Assembly: GCA_036365455.1 (NCBI GenBank)
Contig: JAWQUS010000010.1
Coordinates: 14,082,501-14,146,500, forward strand
Length of the DNA stretch: 64,000 nucleotides
Reading direction: 5' to 3'
Source of the DNA: Macrosoma leucophasiata
Taxonomy: Eukaryota; Arthropoda; Insecta; Lepidoptera; Hedylidae
Within the stretch, counting starts at the first letter, position 1, and each line of letters starts with the position of its first letter. The translations under genes were made by a program, and so were the position numbers. The notes under the pieces were generated by a model. That model saw only the letters and a program-made list of their open reading frames with translations. It searched no databases and was not told where the DNA came from. This document shows positions 21,856-33,500 of the stretch, piece after piece.

Positions 21856-22968
21856 ATGTGGAATGGGGAATTCTACCTACAAATAGACGGAGTTGCCATG
21901 GGCTCCCCAGTTTCTCCCATAGTCGCCGATATATTCATGGAGGACTTTGAGGAGAGAGCCCTGAGCACTACAACCATAACACCTCGCATTTATAAACGAT
22001 ATGTAGATGACACATTCACCATATTGGATAGCAATAATGTTTCTGTTTTTCTTTCACATCTCAATTCCATACACCATAAAATCAAATTCACTATGGAATT
22101 GGAACAAAACAATAAATTAGCCTTCTTAGATACTTTATTAATTAGAAAAACCAATAACACACTCAGTCACACTGTGTTTAGGAAGTCTACCCATACTGAT
22201 AGGTACCTTAATGGTGAATCACATCATCACCCGGCACATTTATCTGCCGTTGGCTCATCTCTATTTCAGAGAGCACGAGGCATCTGTGACGACCACCATC
22301 TTCAGGGGGAGCTGAAGCACCTACGCCAGGTTCTACATAACAACAAGCTCCATGTACCACCCGTCCGTCACAGAGGCCGCGTGAAACCACCTACAGTAGA
22401 ACGACAACCAGCTATACTACCTTACGTTAAGGGTGTCACAGATAAAATCAGCAACATTTTAAAAAAGAATTCAATTAAAACAGTTTTCAAACCATATAAA
22501 AAGATTCATCAGTATTTAAGACCCATTAAAAGTAATATTCCATTACAAAATTCTGGCATTTATAAATTAGATTGTGATTGTGGACTCTCATATATTGGTC
22601 AAACGAAGAGAGCTGTATCCACCCGCGTTAAAGAGCACATTGCTGATGTCAAAAACCGAAGAACAGGGAGGTCTGCAGTCTGTGAACACATAGCGGACAA
22701 GCCGAACCATTACATACGGTTTGATAAAATTCAAATACTCGCTAGAGAACACAAACCCATTCCACGAATGGTACGCGAGGCTATTGAAATTAAAAAACAC
22801 CCAAATTTCAATAGAGAAGATGGATGGCGATTATCAACATCATGGGATCCCATACTTAGCAAGATTAAATCCCAGCCGCAGCAGTCTGCAAGACCTCAAG
22901 ATACCATAAGTAATTATTGTGTTAATCCTGAACGCTACGCAAGGCGTTTACGAAATCGATGGAGGTAG
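21856..22968 (+). CDS. Penelope-like RT/GIY-YIG fragment, right arm
   Basis: 370 codons, open at the 5' side beyond the first Met (GYL precedes it in frame). It starts FYLQIDGVAMGSPVSPIVAD (RT motif B region, residues 6-25), YVDD at 49-52, then thumb, linker and a GIY-YIG domain in roughly residues 235-310 with CDCGLSYIGQTKRA. It ends ALA-free in RYARRLRNRWR and TAG. Same 5' truncation as the left arm but about 55 bp longer. Family assignment is from the motif order RT(GSPVSP, YVDD) + GIY-YIG, diagnostic for Penelope-like elements. Confidence 0.9.
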   Translation: MWNGEFYLQIDGVAMGSPVSPIVADIFMEDFEERALSTTTITPRIYKRYVDDTFTILDSNNVSVFLSHLNSIHHKIKFTMELEQNNKLAFLDTLLIRKTNNTLSHTVFRKSTHTDRYLNGESHHHPAHLSAVGSSLFQRARGICDDHHLQGELKHLRQVLHNNKLHVPPVRHRGRVKPPTVERQPAILPYVKGVTDKISNILKKNSIKTVFKPYKKIHQYLRPIKSNIPLQNSGIYKLDCDCGLSYIGQTKRAVSTRVKEHIADVKNRRTGRSAVCEHIADKPNHYIRFDKIQILAREHKPIPRMVREAIEIKKHPNFNREDGWRLSTSWDPILSKIKSQPQQSARPQDTISNYCVNPERYARRLRNRWR

Positions 22969-23184
22969 CTACATATAATTTTTTCAAACTTCTGTCAGAC
23001 AAATGTCACCTCAGTCTGCCCGGGACCACGGAAGCTGAAAAGCGACCGAAACGTCGGGTTGATTTAAAAAATCATTTTAGTTTAATATACGCGAGATAAA
23101 TCCGTAAAAATAGTTTTATTTCAATGAGTGTAGCTCGCGAAAACCTAAGAACATATCATATTATGGTTAAACCATGGTTAAACG

Positions 23185-23963
23185 GAGCCCCCCCCCCGAG
23201 GGCTTCCGCCTTGTCGTGGCGGGGGGGCTCAGTACCCGGTGGTTGTCCCCACACCGGCGAAGCCAAGAGGAACCCAGAGAGGCGTTTGGCATGGCTCTGC
23301 CCGCCACTCGCTGCTGTGGAGAGGAGACGGCTGGGGAGGAGGTGTACGGGTATTTCGTTGGCCCTGCACCCTATCTCCAGCCGCCTAACGGTGGTCCCGC
23401 CGTCAGATGGTGACGTGGTGGGAAGGCGGCTGGGGAAGAGGTGTATGGGTATGTCGTTGGCCCTGCACCCTATCCCCAGCCGCCTAGCGGTGGTCCCGCC
23501 GCTCGATAGGGACGTGGTGGGGCCGCGGGGGGGGCGGTTGAAGTTCAGTTCATCCCTGTCACTCCCGCTCCCCCGAGGCCGGACAGAGTGCCCCTGGACT
23601 CCTCCACCCGGGCGTCTTGGGACGCCTGGCGTTGTGAGTTGTCGGGGCAGGGACCTTTGGGTGTCGGACTAGGGGATATCCGTCGCCCAAATGGAGATAG
23701 GTCCCAAGCTGGGTGGCGGGCACGTGTTCCGCACGCCACTAGTGTTGGTTGGAGCCAAAGAGCTCAACCTGCGGAGGGCTCGGAGACGAGCAGCCGCCAG
23801 CGGGGTCGCGGATGTGTGCTTAAGCGTTCCCGTGACCCCGCCACTGATGGCGGAAGAGTCGGAACACCGCGGGGTTTTAGTGAGTACGAGTCTCACACTA
23901 CCCGCCGTCGTTTCCCCTAGACGGCGGGTGCCCATGAGGGTTTCCCCGCGTATAGAAAAAAAA
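23185..23963 (+). mobile_element. GC-rich non-autonomous non-LTR retroposon with poly(A) tail
   Basis: 779 bp, very GC-rich, bounded by an 11-bp duplication (ATGGTTAAACG at 23174-23184 and 23964-23974) and ending in A9. The 5' end GAGCCCCCCCCCGAGGG and a 3' end 'GAACACCGCGGGGTTTTAGT'...'TTTCCCCGCGTATAG' resemble the ends of lepidopteran R1-clade LINEs. No endonuclease or RT is present, so it looks like an internally deleted copy moved in trans. It contains two ~99-bp tandem units (23328-23426, 23427-23525). Open frames over it are GC-driven artefacts. Confidence 0.8.
23328..23525 (+). repeat. Two tandem 99-bp units inside the GC-rich retroposon
   Basis: Both units start CGGCTGGGGA(G/A)GAGGTGTA and contain GTTGGCCCTGCACCCTATC and CAGCCGCCTA(A/G)CGGTGG. 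Tandem units of this kind are common in 5' untranslated regions of non-LTR elements. Confidence 0.8.
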
Positions 23964-23974
23964 ATGGTTAAACG

Positions 23975-25502
23975 AAGCAAGGTTAACCGAGCAAAAACCG
24001 AGAATATCCAACACCATTATTGACAGTTATTAAAATAGATAATGCAATGTTTCCTACGCTCGCAATTTGATATCACTTTAACTCTACCGTCAATAAAATT
24101 GGGTTAATAACTAAAAAAGCTTGTCATAATAGGATTTAAAGAAGTCTCATATAAAACCTAGTTTTGATTACTTACATAAAGTTAATTTAGTTATAGGGTA
24201 AATTTATACCAGCTATAAATATTCACAATCAAATGAATCAGGTGATTAGCAAGATGAATTATATTCAGAGGATGTGTGTAGGTGGCATTTCTAACATAAT
24301 GTTCGCAAACCTCCTGGATAGCGGCCAACTCCGTTACGTTCCGCTTCGCAAGGATCGATCCAGAATACTGAACTTTTGTCACATTCGCGCACGTTAACTC
24401 TTATCCCTGCCTCACCAATGTTGCAATAATTTTCAAACTGATTCCTAACTTTGAAATCAGCTCAAGTAATTTCCGCTCTTAACATGAGTAATGGAAAGTT
24501 TGCGTGTACGGCACTCCACATTCATCATTTCCGGGGGATGTATAAAATACCCTCGGTCGTGAACCTCAATAAAACTCTGAAAGTGTTCTGCATATTTTAT
24601 ACAAAATGAAAAGGTGATAAACAGTCTGTGTCAGGTTTAAATGTATTATATAATACGTACGAAGGAGGGTCTTGTTTTGATAGACCGCTGTTATTACCGT
24701 TGAGATACATTTCCATTTTTTTTTAATTCACTTTAGTACAGTTATAATATAATTATATCTACTAATATTGTAATGTTCTGATAATTGTATAAATTTATGT
24801 CAAACGCAATATCGAACACCAATATTGTTTTAAGTCAGTTAATAAAATAGAGCAGTAGTAAAGTTTATAAAGGTATTTGTAAATTTTGTCTTTATGTATA
24901 CCTAATCTGCCACGCAAGGAAATTGGGCCGGTACAAAATACTTAAAGGCTATCATTGTAATGAATTCCGATCTATTCGTAAATGATACGTATGATTTCAA
25001 TTAAAAAACGTTTCAATAATAATATTCGTTTAAATAACGTTAAGAACATGTGTGTACTTAATTGAAAAACATCGTTATATATAAAATGTTTCAATTAGAA
25101 AGATTGTTATACTCAAACAATTGGTTCAATCATAAAATTAATAAGTTTGAATGGTAAATTAACTGATTTCACCGAAAATTAGGTCATTTAGTTCATAAGA
25201 TAATAAACAAGTTAAATAATATTAAATCCATATTACCTTAGATATTCAAACATAACACATATATTTCAATAAACCTTTAGTTCGCTCACACTTTAACGGT
25301 CCGCGAATAATGACTTTTTCGTATTTCCGCGATTCATCCCCCGCCCTATATACCCACTTGAACTTAACCCCGCTCGTAACATTTTTTAGCAATTTCGTCG
25401 TTCACTCACTAAAATGTTTGTAATTTCATGAATGGAAACGATGATCAGAAAACTATTTTTATTTCATATCGGAACTGAAGAAGCAAATAAAATTATACTT
25501 AC
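23975..25502. other. Non-coding stretch without recognised features
   Basis: AT-rich sequence with no repeat, RNA or coding signal that I can support on either strand. Confidence 0.6.
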
Positions 25503-25602
25503 AGATTTACAAAATGTATCCGATTCGGAGTAAAATGGTTGTCGGAGCACTGGTTGCGCGTTTACGGATAGGAAAATGAGTAAAAGAGCCTTCGAAGAGA
25601 CT
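25503..25602 (-). promoter_or_regulatory. Candidate synapsin promoter and first non-coding exon
   Basis: On the minus strand an arthropod-type initiator TCAGT (25604-25600) lies at the edge of a CpG-rich block (25603-25720). About 100 bp downstream is a strong donor (AAATCT|GTAAGTATAA). No translation start in a long frame follows. Its strand and position, upstream of synapsin with no other minus-strand gene between, make it a candidate first exon. Purely inferential. Confidence 0.35.
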
Positions 25603-25720
25603 GAAGTGAAAATCGGCGGGACGGCGCACGCCACCCGTGTATTGATTTTGGGCGGCAACGTGCACGCCGTCGCTCCTAGCGCCATCTGTGCACGTAGTCG
25701 GAACTTAGTAAGCACTCTAC

Positions 25721-27370
25721 AAGCGCTGATGTCGCGACTAAGTTACCTGAGTGATCAAACTTTTCGTAGAACAACTTAGTAGAGCACACGATTACAAAAA
25801 CTCTGATAGATACCTATACTCATACATTGGATTCAATTTCTGTAGGTAAGTATTTATAAAATAATAATAGTGATCCTTTTTACACGTACATGCCTTTACT
25901 ATTTTGTTACACAAAAGTGATAGGATTCTGTCAAGACCACTAATTTCTAACGAAACTCGTTGAAGTCCATTACAGGAGAATATTAAATTAAAGTAACAAA
26001 ACATTTTTTTTGCGTACAGATATTTTTGTCTCGCTGTCTTTAAGCTATTTTTTTAATGACTAGTAACTATGTTCAAGGCATATTTAGTTAATCTAAATTT
26101 AGGCTAGATATCAAATACAAGTCACAATCAATAGAAATTCATATAATATATCAAAATACTTACATTGTAAACAACTACACCCTTAGTCACTCATAACTTA
26201 AAAAAAAAACAAAAAACTGGAATAGTTTTCGAAAGATCAGCCGGTGCCATACCTGCTGTGGTGCGTGTGTGCATTTTAGCATACACTGTACAGGTGAGAG
26301 GTATGCATGTGGGTGTATGTCGTAACGCCGCTGCCCGCCGACGCAGTATTGCGTAGACACGAGGCTCATTCACACTTGATACCTTATACCAATTCATAAC
26401 TATACAGTTATGGGTATAATGGCTATGGTTACAAAATAAAACACATAAAACCTATTTAAAATAAATCAACTTTTATTAAATAACACTGTAGCTATCGAAA
26501 TCTACAAAATTCAAGGAACTCTACAATCTTAACCGTTATTCATGCAAACCACATTCATTGATTACTAATATTAATTAGCATAAGTTTAGTTTCTCTATTC
26601 ATTCAATAAATGTATGATTCACCAATAGCGGGCGGCGTCATTAGTTATTCAATGGGGAAGATTATTTATGGAACCAAAGTACACTTTGAACTCTACCTTG
26701 AGAAGATAGAGCTTAAGGATGAGATTCACAGACGCACGTCCGGTATTTAAATCTCGCACTAAGACTACACTTAACAATATGTAGATCTGCACCTACTTAA
26801 AGTGCCTTACAGTGAGATACACAGACCGCACCACGTCTTTTGTTTGATAGAGTCGAACTTGCTTCTACGAGTTATTCTACTTTAATCTACTCATTCTTTA
26901 CTTAGAATAGGCGGTAATTTACGGCACTGTAATTTCTGGCGCAGAGACATAATACCTTAGGCCTAAGGAGTGGCAACGCATTTACATTGAAATCTCTGGT
27001 TTCATGTAGGTAGATTTTTATAGGCTACATAGTAATACTTACCATCAATGTAAATTGTTCTCTTTTCTTCTTGTTTGACACTTGATGGCCTACAAAGTAA
27101 GAATTTTGACACGTCTGCGAAATAAAATAAGTGTTGAAAGTTACACTCTAAGTAAAAATAGTCTATGAACCTCATCCTAAGTCATAGTAAAGTGTGTGTG
27201 AATCTCGACAACAAAGTCCATCTCTAATTCCTCAACCCCACCTCAATTTGTCGATAAGCAAAGGCCGACTGATAAAACATAAGATACCTACAAAATAAAG
27301 CAAGTGTGAACACAGGCGGCCACGGAAAGTAAAGTTTGTTGTTTTGTTCTGGCGAGTTGAGTCCGTTGCA
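25721..27370. other. Intergenic region between divergent promoters
   Basis: 1.6 kb between the candidate minus-strand start at 25.6 kb and the plus-strand ZP first exon. It contains a GC-richer block at 26230-26375 and a decayed A-tailed repeat at 26890-27060 (plus strand). No gene recognised. Confidence 0.5.
26890..27060 (+). repeat. ~285-bp A-tailed repeat, 5'-truncated and decayed
   Basis: 'GGTAATTTACGGCACTGTAA', 'TAATACCTTAGGCCTAAGGA' and 'CTTACCATCAATGTAAATTG' follow the consensus order. Confidence 0.65.
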
Positions 27371-27403
27371 GTGTACGACTCCGATGCCGAGGGAGTGAGG
27401 CAC

Positions 27404-27457
27404 ATGAGGCAGTGTCGCTCCGTCCCGCGCCCCGACCGGTCCGCCATGGCGCGCTAA
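27404..27457 (+). promoter_or_regulatory. Upstream ORF(s) in the ZP-gene 5' leader
   Basis: A 17-codon frame (ATG 27404, TAA 27455) contains a second in-frame ATG (27446) in the context GCCATGG, leaving a three-codon ATG GCG CGC TAA. It ends 77 bp before the main ATG. The leader around it (27340-27470) is GC-rich. Such uORFs usually lower translation of the main frame. Confidence 0.5.
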
Positions 27458-27533
27458 TACACGCCGAATACCGACGAACCATACAAGTGCATACTAGACC
27501 CATATTCCTGTGACTCTTTGTATAACAGTGACC

Positions 27534-27590
27534 ATGTGGAGCCTGTGGTTCTTGCTCGTCACCAGCACGCTGCTGGCTGTAAATGCACAG
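27534..27590 (+). CDS. ZP gene exon 1: signal peptide
   Basis: ATG in the context ACCATGT opens MWSLWFLLVTSTLLAVNAQ, 19 codons ending in phase 0 at donor CAG|GTAAAC. The next exon is 23.6 kb away and starts in the same phase. The hydrophobic core and AXA-like VNA|Q end fit a cleaved signal peptide. Confidence 0.88.
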
Positions 27591-30500
27591 GTAAACTGAC
27601 ACTCATTATCAATTCCTACGCCTCATGACTGGCTTTGCAAGGTACCAGCAAGGACAGCGCAGATGATCTCATTTTAATATGATTGTCTGTGATAAATTAA
27701 TGTTTATTGTACTTAGTTAACTTAACTAATAATAGTTAACAACAGGATTCGTAATATGATTACTTTTTTTTAATTATCATATTTTACTTCTCTTGTGGGT
27801 AAAACTTTCCAACAATTACCGTTGGTTTGTGGGGGTAAGGGGGGAGGGGGGGAGGGGAGGGAGGCAACCAACCCCCTTATACCTCCCCCCTCAGGTCGAA
27901 ACCCCAGATTTTAGGAGATATACTATAGCACTGATTCCATTAAAAATACTCCATTTTGAAGTAAGAGGGGGCTTTTGGGCATGATAAATGGTGTGAAGGA
28001 GGGTGTACCCTTCCCTCCCCAATACTACACTCCTCAATCTACAAAAAACGCGTAGTTTTAAAAGAAAAAAAAAATTGTCGCATGTATTTCTTAAACAACA
28101 GTTTGGTTCTGGCGCTTCGCCGGCCGCTGCCGCGGCACGCTCGCTTCGCTCGCTCGGCTCGCGCGCTGTTTTTACATATACAACCTAACCTAACCAACTC
28201 TTCATGGGAAATATGGGTAGGAGACGCCATGGTAGTCACTCGTTGGAAATCTTACAGGAGTACGTGAAAACGATCTCAACTGCTAGGGCAACAAACGCTG
28301 ACTGCTTGACACAGCTGTCACTGCATGTAAAACAAACAAAATGGCGTCCGTTGCGTTCCGTTCCAAACAAAATAAAAACGAATTTGTATATTTTATGTGT
28401 AAAAAAAAGTAAAAATATACCGATAATATGTTCTACAGAAGTTATTATTTACACAAAACATAATGAATACTTCTAATAGAACAATATTAATTATCGAAAT
28501 CGAAAAATACGTAAATAAGTAACATGGTATGAAATAGAACTAAATGCCGTTGATGAGTAATGAAACGTTTTATGTCAATGCTGCCACCAGACATGACATA
28601 TAAACAAACTTAAAATGGCGATCTAGTCGATTTGTATGGAAATTTTGAAAAAATATATCTTAAGAACTGTGCATTTTCGAAAAGTAAAACTTCACAAAAC
28701 GCTTTATATTTACGAGTACTATCTTCAAAAAAAAAATGAACTTCCTAATCGCTGTCAAGCGTCGGAACGTTTAGCCCTCTTGTGTGATACGATACTAGCT
28801 AATGATATTATTATGTTATGTTACATAATTTATAGGTATTAAATAAATTACCTTTATAGGTATCATAAATAAAAATTGCCTGGGATCTACCTGAGGTATA
28901 CTTATATGCTGGTATGGTTAAATTTCTAGCTACAAGATCCTTCTAGCAATGGTAGATAATGATAAATAATAAAAAAAAAATTTAACCCTGAGAATTATTC
29001 ATTAATTTAATTTTCGTGAAAATTACTTTAACTCCCATAATACCACCTTTACTCAATACTAGCAACCCGCCTTGGAATCGCACTTGTATCTACATGCTAC
29101 AGAAACTCTCAAAAACTCAAAAGATATAGGTAAAAAAATGTTGCAACATTTTTTATTAATGTTATTACTGACTTGATGTTATCAAGTCTTAATAAATGGA
29201 CCATCAGAAACAGAAATATATTTTTATTCGAACCAGTAGTTCTTGAGATTAGCGCATTCAACTAAACAAAACACTGTCGTCAACTTTATCATATTAAAGT
29301 AAAGAATTAATCAAGTAATTAATTTAAAATTATACCTACCGGCATCCGATGAATAAACAACAAAGTTTTTGTTCGGAACCGACTACCGATAGAAATGTGA
29401 CATGTGCCCGGGAAATAGGGAACTGTTAAAGTATATTAATTAAGTGAAAGTATTTGGAGTGATCAACGATGCATAGAGCGTAACAAATAAATTTCTCCTT
29501 CAGGGATGATAATGATATTAACGATAAAGTTAAAGGTGTGTTATGATTTGTTTACTACGAGAGAAAAACGTTCACTCTAACAATGATTATGTTCACGCTG
29601 TTACGAACAACTACGTAATACCGTGTCATTACGCATAACCTACTTTGTGAACATAACATAGTTCAGAAGATTTCTGTTATGGATGAACTCTTAAAACATT
29701 TTACCTAGAAACTATATTTTTTATCTCCGTCAATGTTCATCCCAATGTTGGGCACCTGACTGGATTAAAACGATGAAGAAGAAATTTACAAATCTTTTGA
29801 CAAAATATGCAGTACTGTCTGAGTTGGGATCAAGTGTCTTGAGAATTTGCGTATTGTAAGAACCGGGACATTTGAAGCTCTACGCTCTCTGCATACCCTG
29901 TAAGGGACTTGACACGAACATACTACAAACACACATACAAATCTGAACCCCTGGAATGTATATAAATGTACGTGCTTACTAAGAAGAAATATTTAACAAT
30001 CGTTTTTTTATAAGGCTTCGCTCGGGTATAGTAATGAAACGTGACATTAACTGTACATCATCTTTAGTTCTCATATTAGAATATAAAAATACGAGAACAA
30101 TTTTTAAATATTTCCGTTCATTTTCCAAAATGATCGGCAATCATACTTGATCGCAGCTTAAGCAACTATTATTTTATTTATATTAAAGCTACTTAAGAAT
30201 TTAGTACAAAAATGAATTGTTTTAAAATGATCCCGAGCCGGACTCTACACAGCTGTTTCCGTTGACAATTGTTTAAATTAAAAAATGACCCGTCTAACAT
30301 ACCGCAGCCACATAACTAAGCATTGTGATATTCAATGTTAAATGTATTCTAAAATAGAATATTACAACTACATATTGAATGAAACTGCAAGAATTTTCCT
30401 AAACTGTACATCATTATAACGATATTAATCCTTGCTATTTACGTTGTATTTGATGGTACATAATTACCCACATAAGTGAAGATATACCTATAGACAACAG

Positions 30501-33500
30501 GAAATACAAAATAAGTATTAAAATGGTTGCATTATTGATTATTTATATCTAAAAGACACCTACAATGTAATATTCCTACGTAAATATGCCTAAGGTTGAT
30601 TGTTCAGCTGCTTGATTGAACAAACATCCATATTCATTACTTCTGCGTCTTTATTCATTGAAGAATCTTAGAATATTCAATTGAAGATAATCGCAGGCCC
30701 ATGTTTTATTCTCGGTGAACTTAGCATACCTACCTACGTGGTTTCAGGGAAGCAATTAGACTTCCTTTTTGGATCCACATTAAAGATTCTTTAGATTCAT
30801 TCCGTATGGTCGGTGCGTTTGTTTCCACTCAATTTGTATTTCAAAACGGTATAATGTCGCCTTTTGCTATCACCATTACAAATGGATTATTATTTTATTA
30901 ACGTATGTATAAATCAGTAACAACAATCAATTTAAAAACGATCGTTTATAAATCTTGAATCTGCTGCGTACGGGTAAAAACTCTGGGCGCTCTTTCCAAT
31001 TTATCTTCATTTAAAAATCGCTTTACCACATCATTAAATTATAACGATACATATTTAAACTTTTACCACGTTACATAATAGGTTGGGGAAGAAGTCTTTT
31101 CGCATTATAGTATGTATGAACTTGTAATAAAATCTCTTTGGCTGTAGTATTTGTATCTGGCTGGTTTTGGTATCATTTAAAAGTTAAAATTTTAAAGAAC
31201 ATAATTCCAAATTCAAATTAGGCAAATGTGTGATTTTCATTTGTTTTTCGTACTGTCAAGATGAGTGAATCTAATGAAGAAATTCGATACATTTTAAAAT
31301 TTTACTACCAAAAAGGTAAAAATGCAACGCAAGCCGCGAAAATAAATTTGCGATGTTTATGGACCTAGTGCAGTGTCTGTGAGAGTAGCACAAATTTGGT
31401 TTAAGCGTTTTCAATCCGGAAATTTTGATGTCAAAGATGCACCTCGCTCTGGTCGCCCTATTACGGATAAAATGGATGCCATTTTTGAAAAAGTGGAGCA
31501 AGATCGACATATCATTAGTTACGACGTAGCTGAAGAACTGAGAATTGATCACAAAACAGTTTTGGCGCATTTGAAAAAAGCTGGGTACAAAAAAAATATT
31601 GATTATAACGATATTTGGGTACCTCACGAGCTCACCGAAAGAAACCTAATGAACCGTGTACTCATTTGTGATTCTTTATTACGACGTAATGAAACCGAAT
31701 CATTTTTGAAGAAGCTGATGGCTGCTGACTGGTGATGAAAAGTGGATCACGTACGACAAGAACGTGCGAAAAAGGTCGTGGTCAAAGGCCGGTCAGGATT
31801 CACAGACTGTGGCGAAACCCGGGTTAACTCGCAATAAGTTGATGTTATGTGTGTGGTGAGATTGGAAGGGCATTATTAGCTGATGAGATTATTAACTGAT
31901 GAGATTAAAGCAAAAAGTTGAGAGAAAGCGGCCGGAATTGATCAACAGAAGGGGTGTGGTGTTTCATCATGATAACGCTAGACCTCACACATCTATAGCC
32001 ACTCAGCAAAAATTAAGAGTGTTTGGCTGGGAGGTGTTAATGCATCCGCCGTATAGTGCTGACCTTGCACCTTCAGATTTCCACCTGTTTCGGTCTCTTC
32101 AGAATTCTTTATGCAATGTTAGGTTAACATCACGAGAGGACTGCCTTCTACTTGTCGCGATATTTTGATGAGAAGTCCCAATTTTTATAGCAATGGGATC
32201 ATGTCCCTACCTACAAGATGGCAAAAGGTTATCGAACAAAATGGTACATACATACTTTAGTTAAATTTAAATAAACTATATTAAAAAATGTTTTGAATTA
32301 TCTTAAAAAATGCGAAGAAACTTTTTCCCCAACCTAATAATATAATACCTATAATGGGCGGTGCTCGATAAAGTGCTAAAATACCTGAATTAGATCAAAA
32401 TACTGCCAAAACGTTACAAATATCATAAAATATTCTATTTCAGATTTTATTAATGTAACTTCTACACACCACTATTTAATTTGAGGTTGTGTTTTTTTAT
32501 TTACATAACCATAACAATTAGGTACGAGACGTACTTTTATATCTGCTCACTCATATGTAAACACATTTTACATTATAACAAAAATTAATTACACTCATAG
32601 CCACCCAACAAAATTTGCGATGCCAGTGCCTTACTTGTGGGATTCATAGTTAAGGATCAAAGCTGACCTTTTTTGTCCAACATCGAAACGTCCATTATAT
32701 TGAAATAACAGACTGTTCCACAACTGACCCTTTTAAGGGATTAGGTGATCTGTATACAAATAAACTTTACACTGTCGGTAAATGCTACTTGAGACTTCTG
32801 CAGAACACTTCTTATAGGTACATGTGACCCGCGCCGCGGTTAATTTGCAGATGGATGATAACAATGATACATCTTAAGATTCTATTACAATGTTCTTTGT
32901 ATTAGACTAAAATACTTATACTCGTATAAGGTTAGATGGTGAAAATGATCACAGATGTAAAATCATTTAGGTCTCGGGGCTGGCAACGCATCTGCACTTT
33001 AATTTACGGTTTTTGTGTGGAAATGTATAGTAAGTACAGTATTCACTTACCATCAATGTGGACTGCTTCCTTGTTTACCACCATAATAACATAAAAAAAA
33101 CTAAGAAGTAGGAATGATGAAACATTACATCCTTAGCGCTTATGTACGCTGTTCAGTAAGCTTTTTTTCGCTATATCTTTTGAATGGAGAGTCCGATTAA
33201 TATATTTTTTTTTACGATTATTAACAGCAATGTAAAGGTATTGAACTACTGGTAAATAAAAAGCAAGTTATTTAGATAAGTATAAATACCATGGTATCCG
33301 AATATCGGGTACTACGTCTGAACGGACCAAAAAGAATGGACCGTAGTCCATTCGGCCGAAATCAAAAAACTTCTACGTCCCAACGGCCCGGTCATAAAAT
33401 AATTTAAAAGTACAGTCGCATACAAGCGTAACAGTCGTATGGTTTATAAATTTTCACTACAAAATATTTACATATTTAAATTAGTATTTAATCTAATAGT

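Larger units (their letters stand above)
20611..23125. mobile_element. Penelope-like element, head-to-head palindromic pair
   Basis: Two arms, 20611-21827 and 21909-23125, are reverse complements of exactly equal length (1217 bp each, no indel). Only scattered substitutions were noticed (for example a D/N change in EQDNKLAF versus EQNNKLAF). An 81-bp unique spacer separates them and belongs to the right-hand copy, which extends further 5'. Each arm carries the 3' part of a Penelope-like RT with a GIY-YIG domain plus about 155 bp of 3' untranslated sequence. Penelope-like elements are known for partial inverted copies and complex integration. Confidence 0.93.

Noticed and set aside
20827..22909. 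Short frames antisense or out of frame within the Penelope palindrome
   Set aside because: They are shadows of the RT/GIY-YIG frame and occur symmetrically in both arms.
23124..24023. Five overlapping frames of 64-182 codons in the GC-rich block
   Set aside because: High GC removes stops in every frame; the block is a retroposon with target duplication and poly(A).
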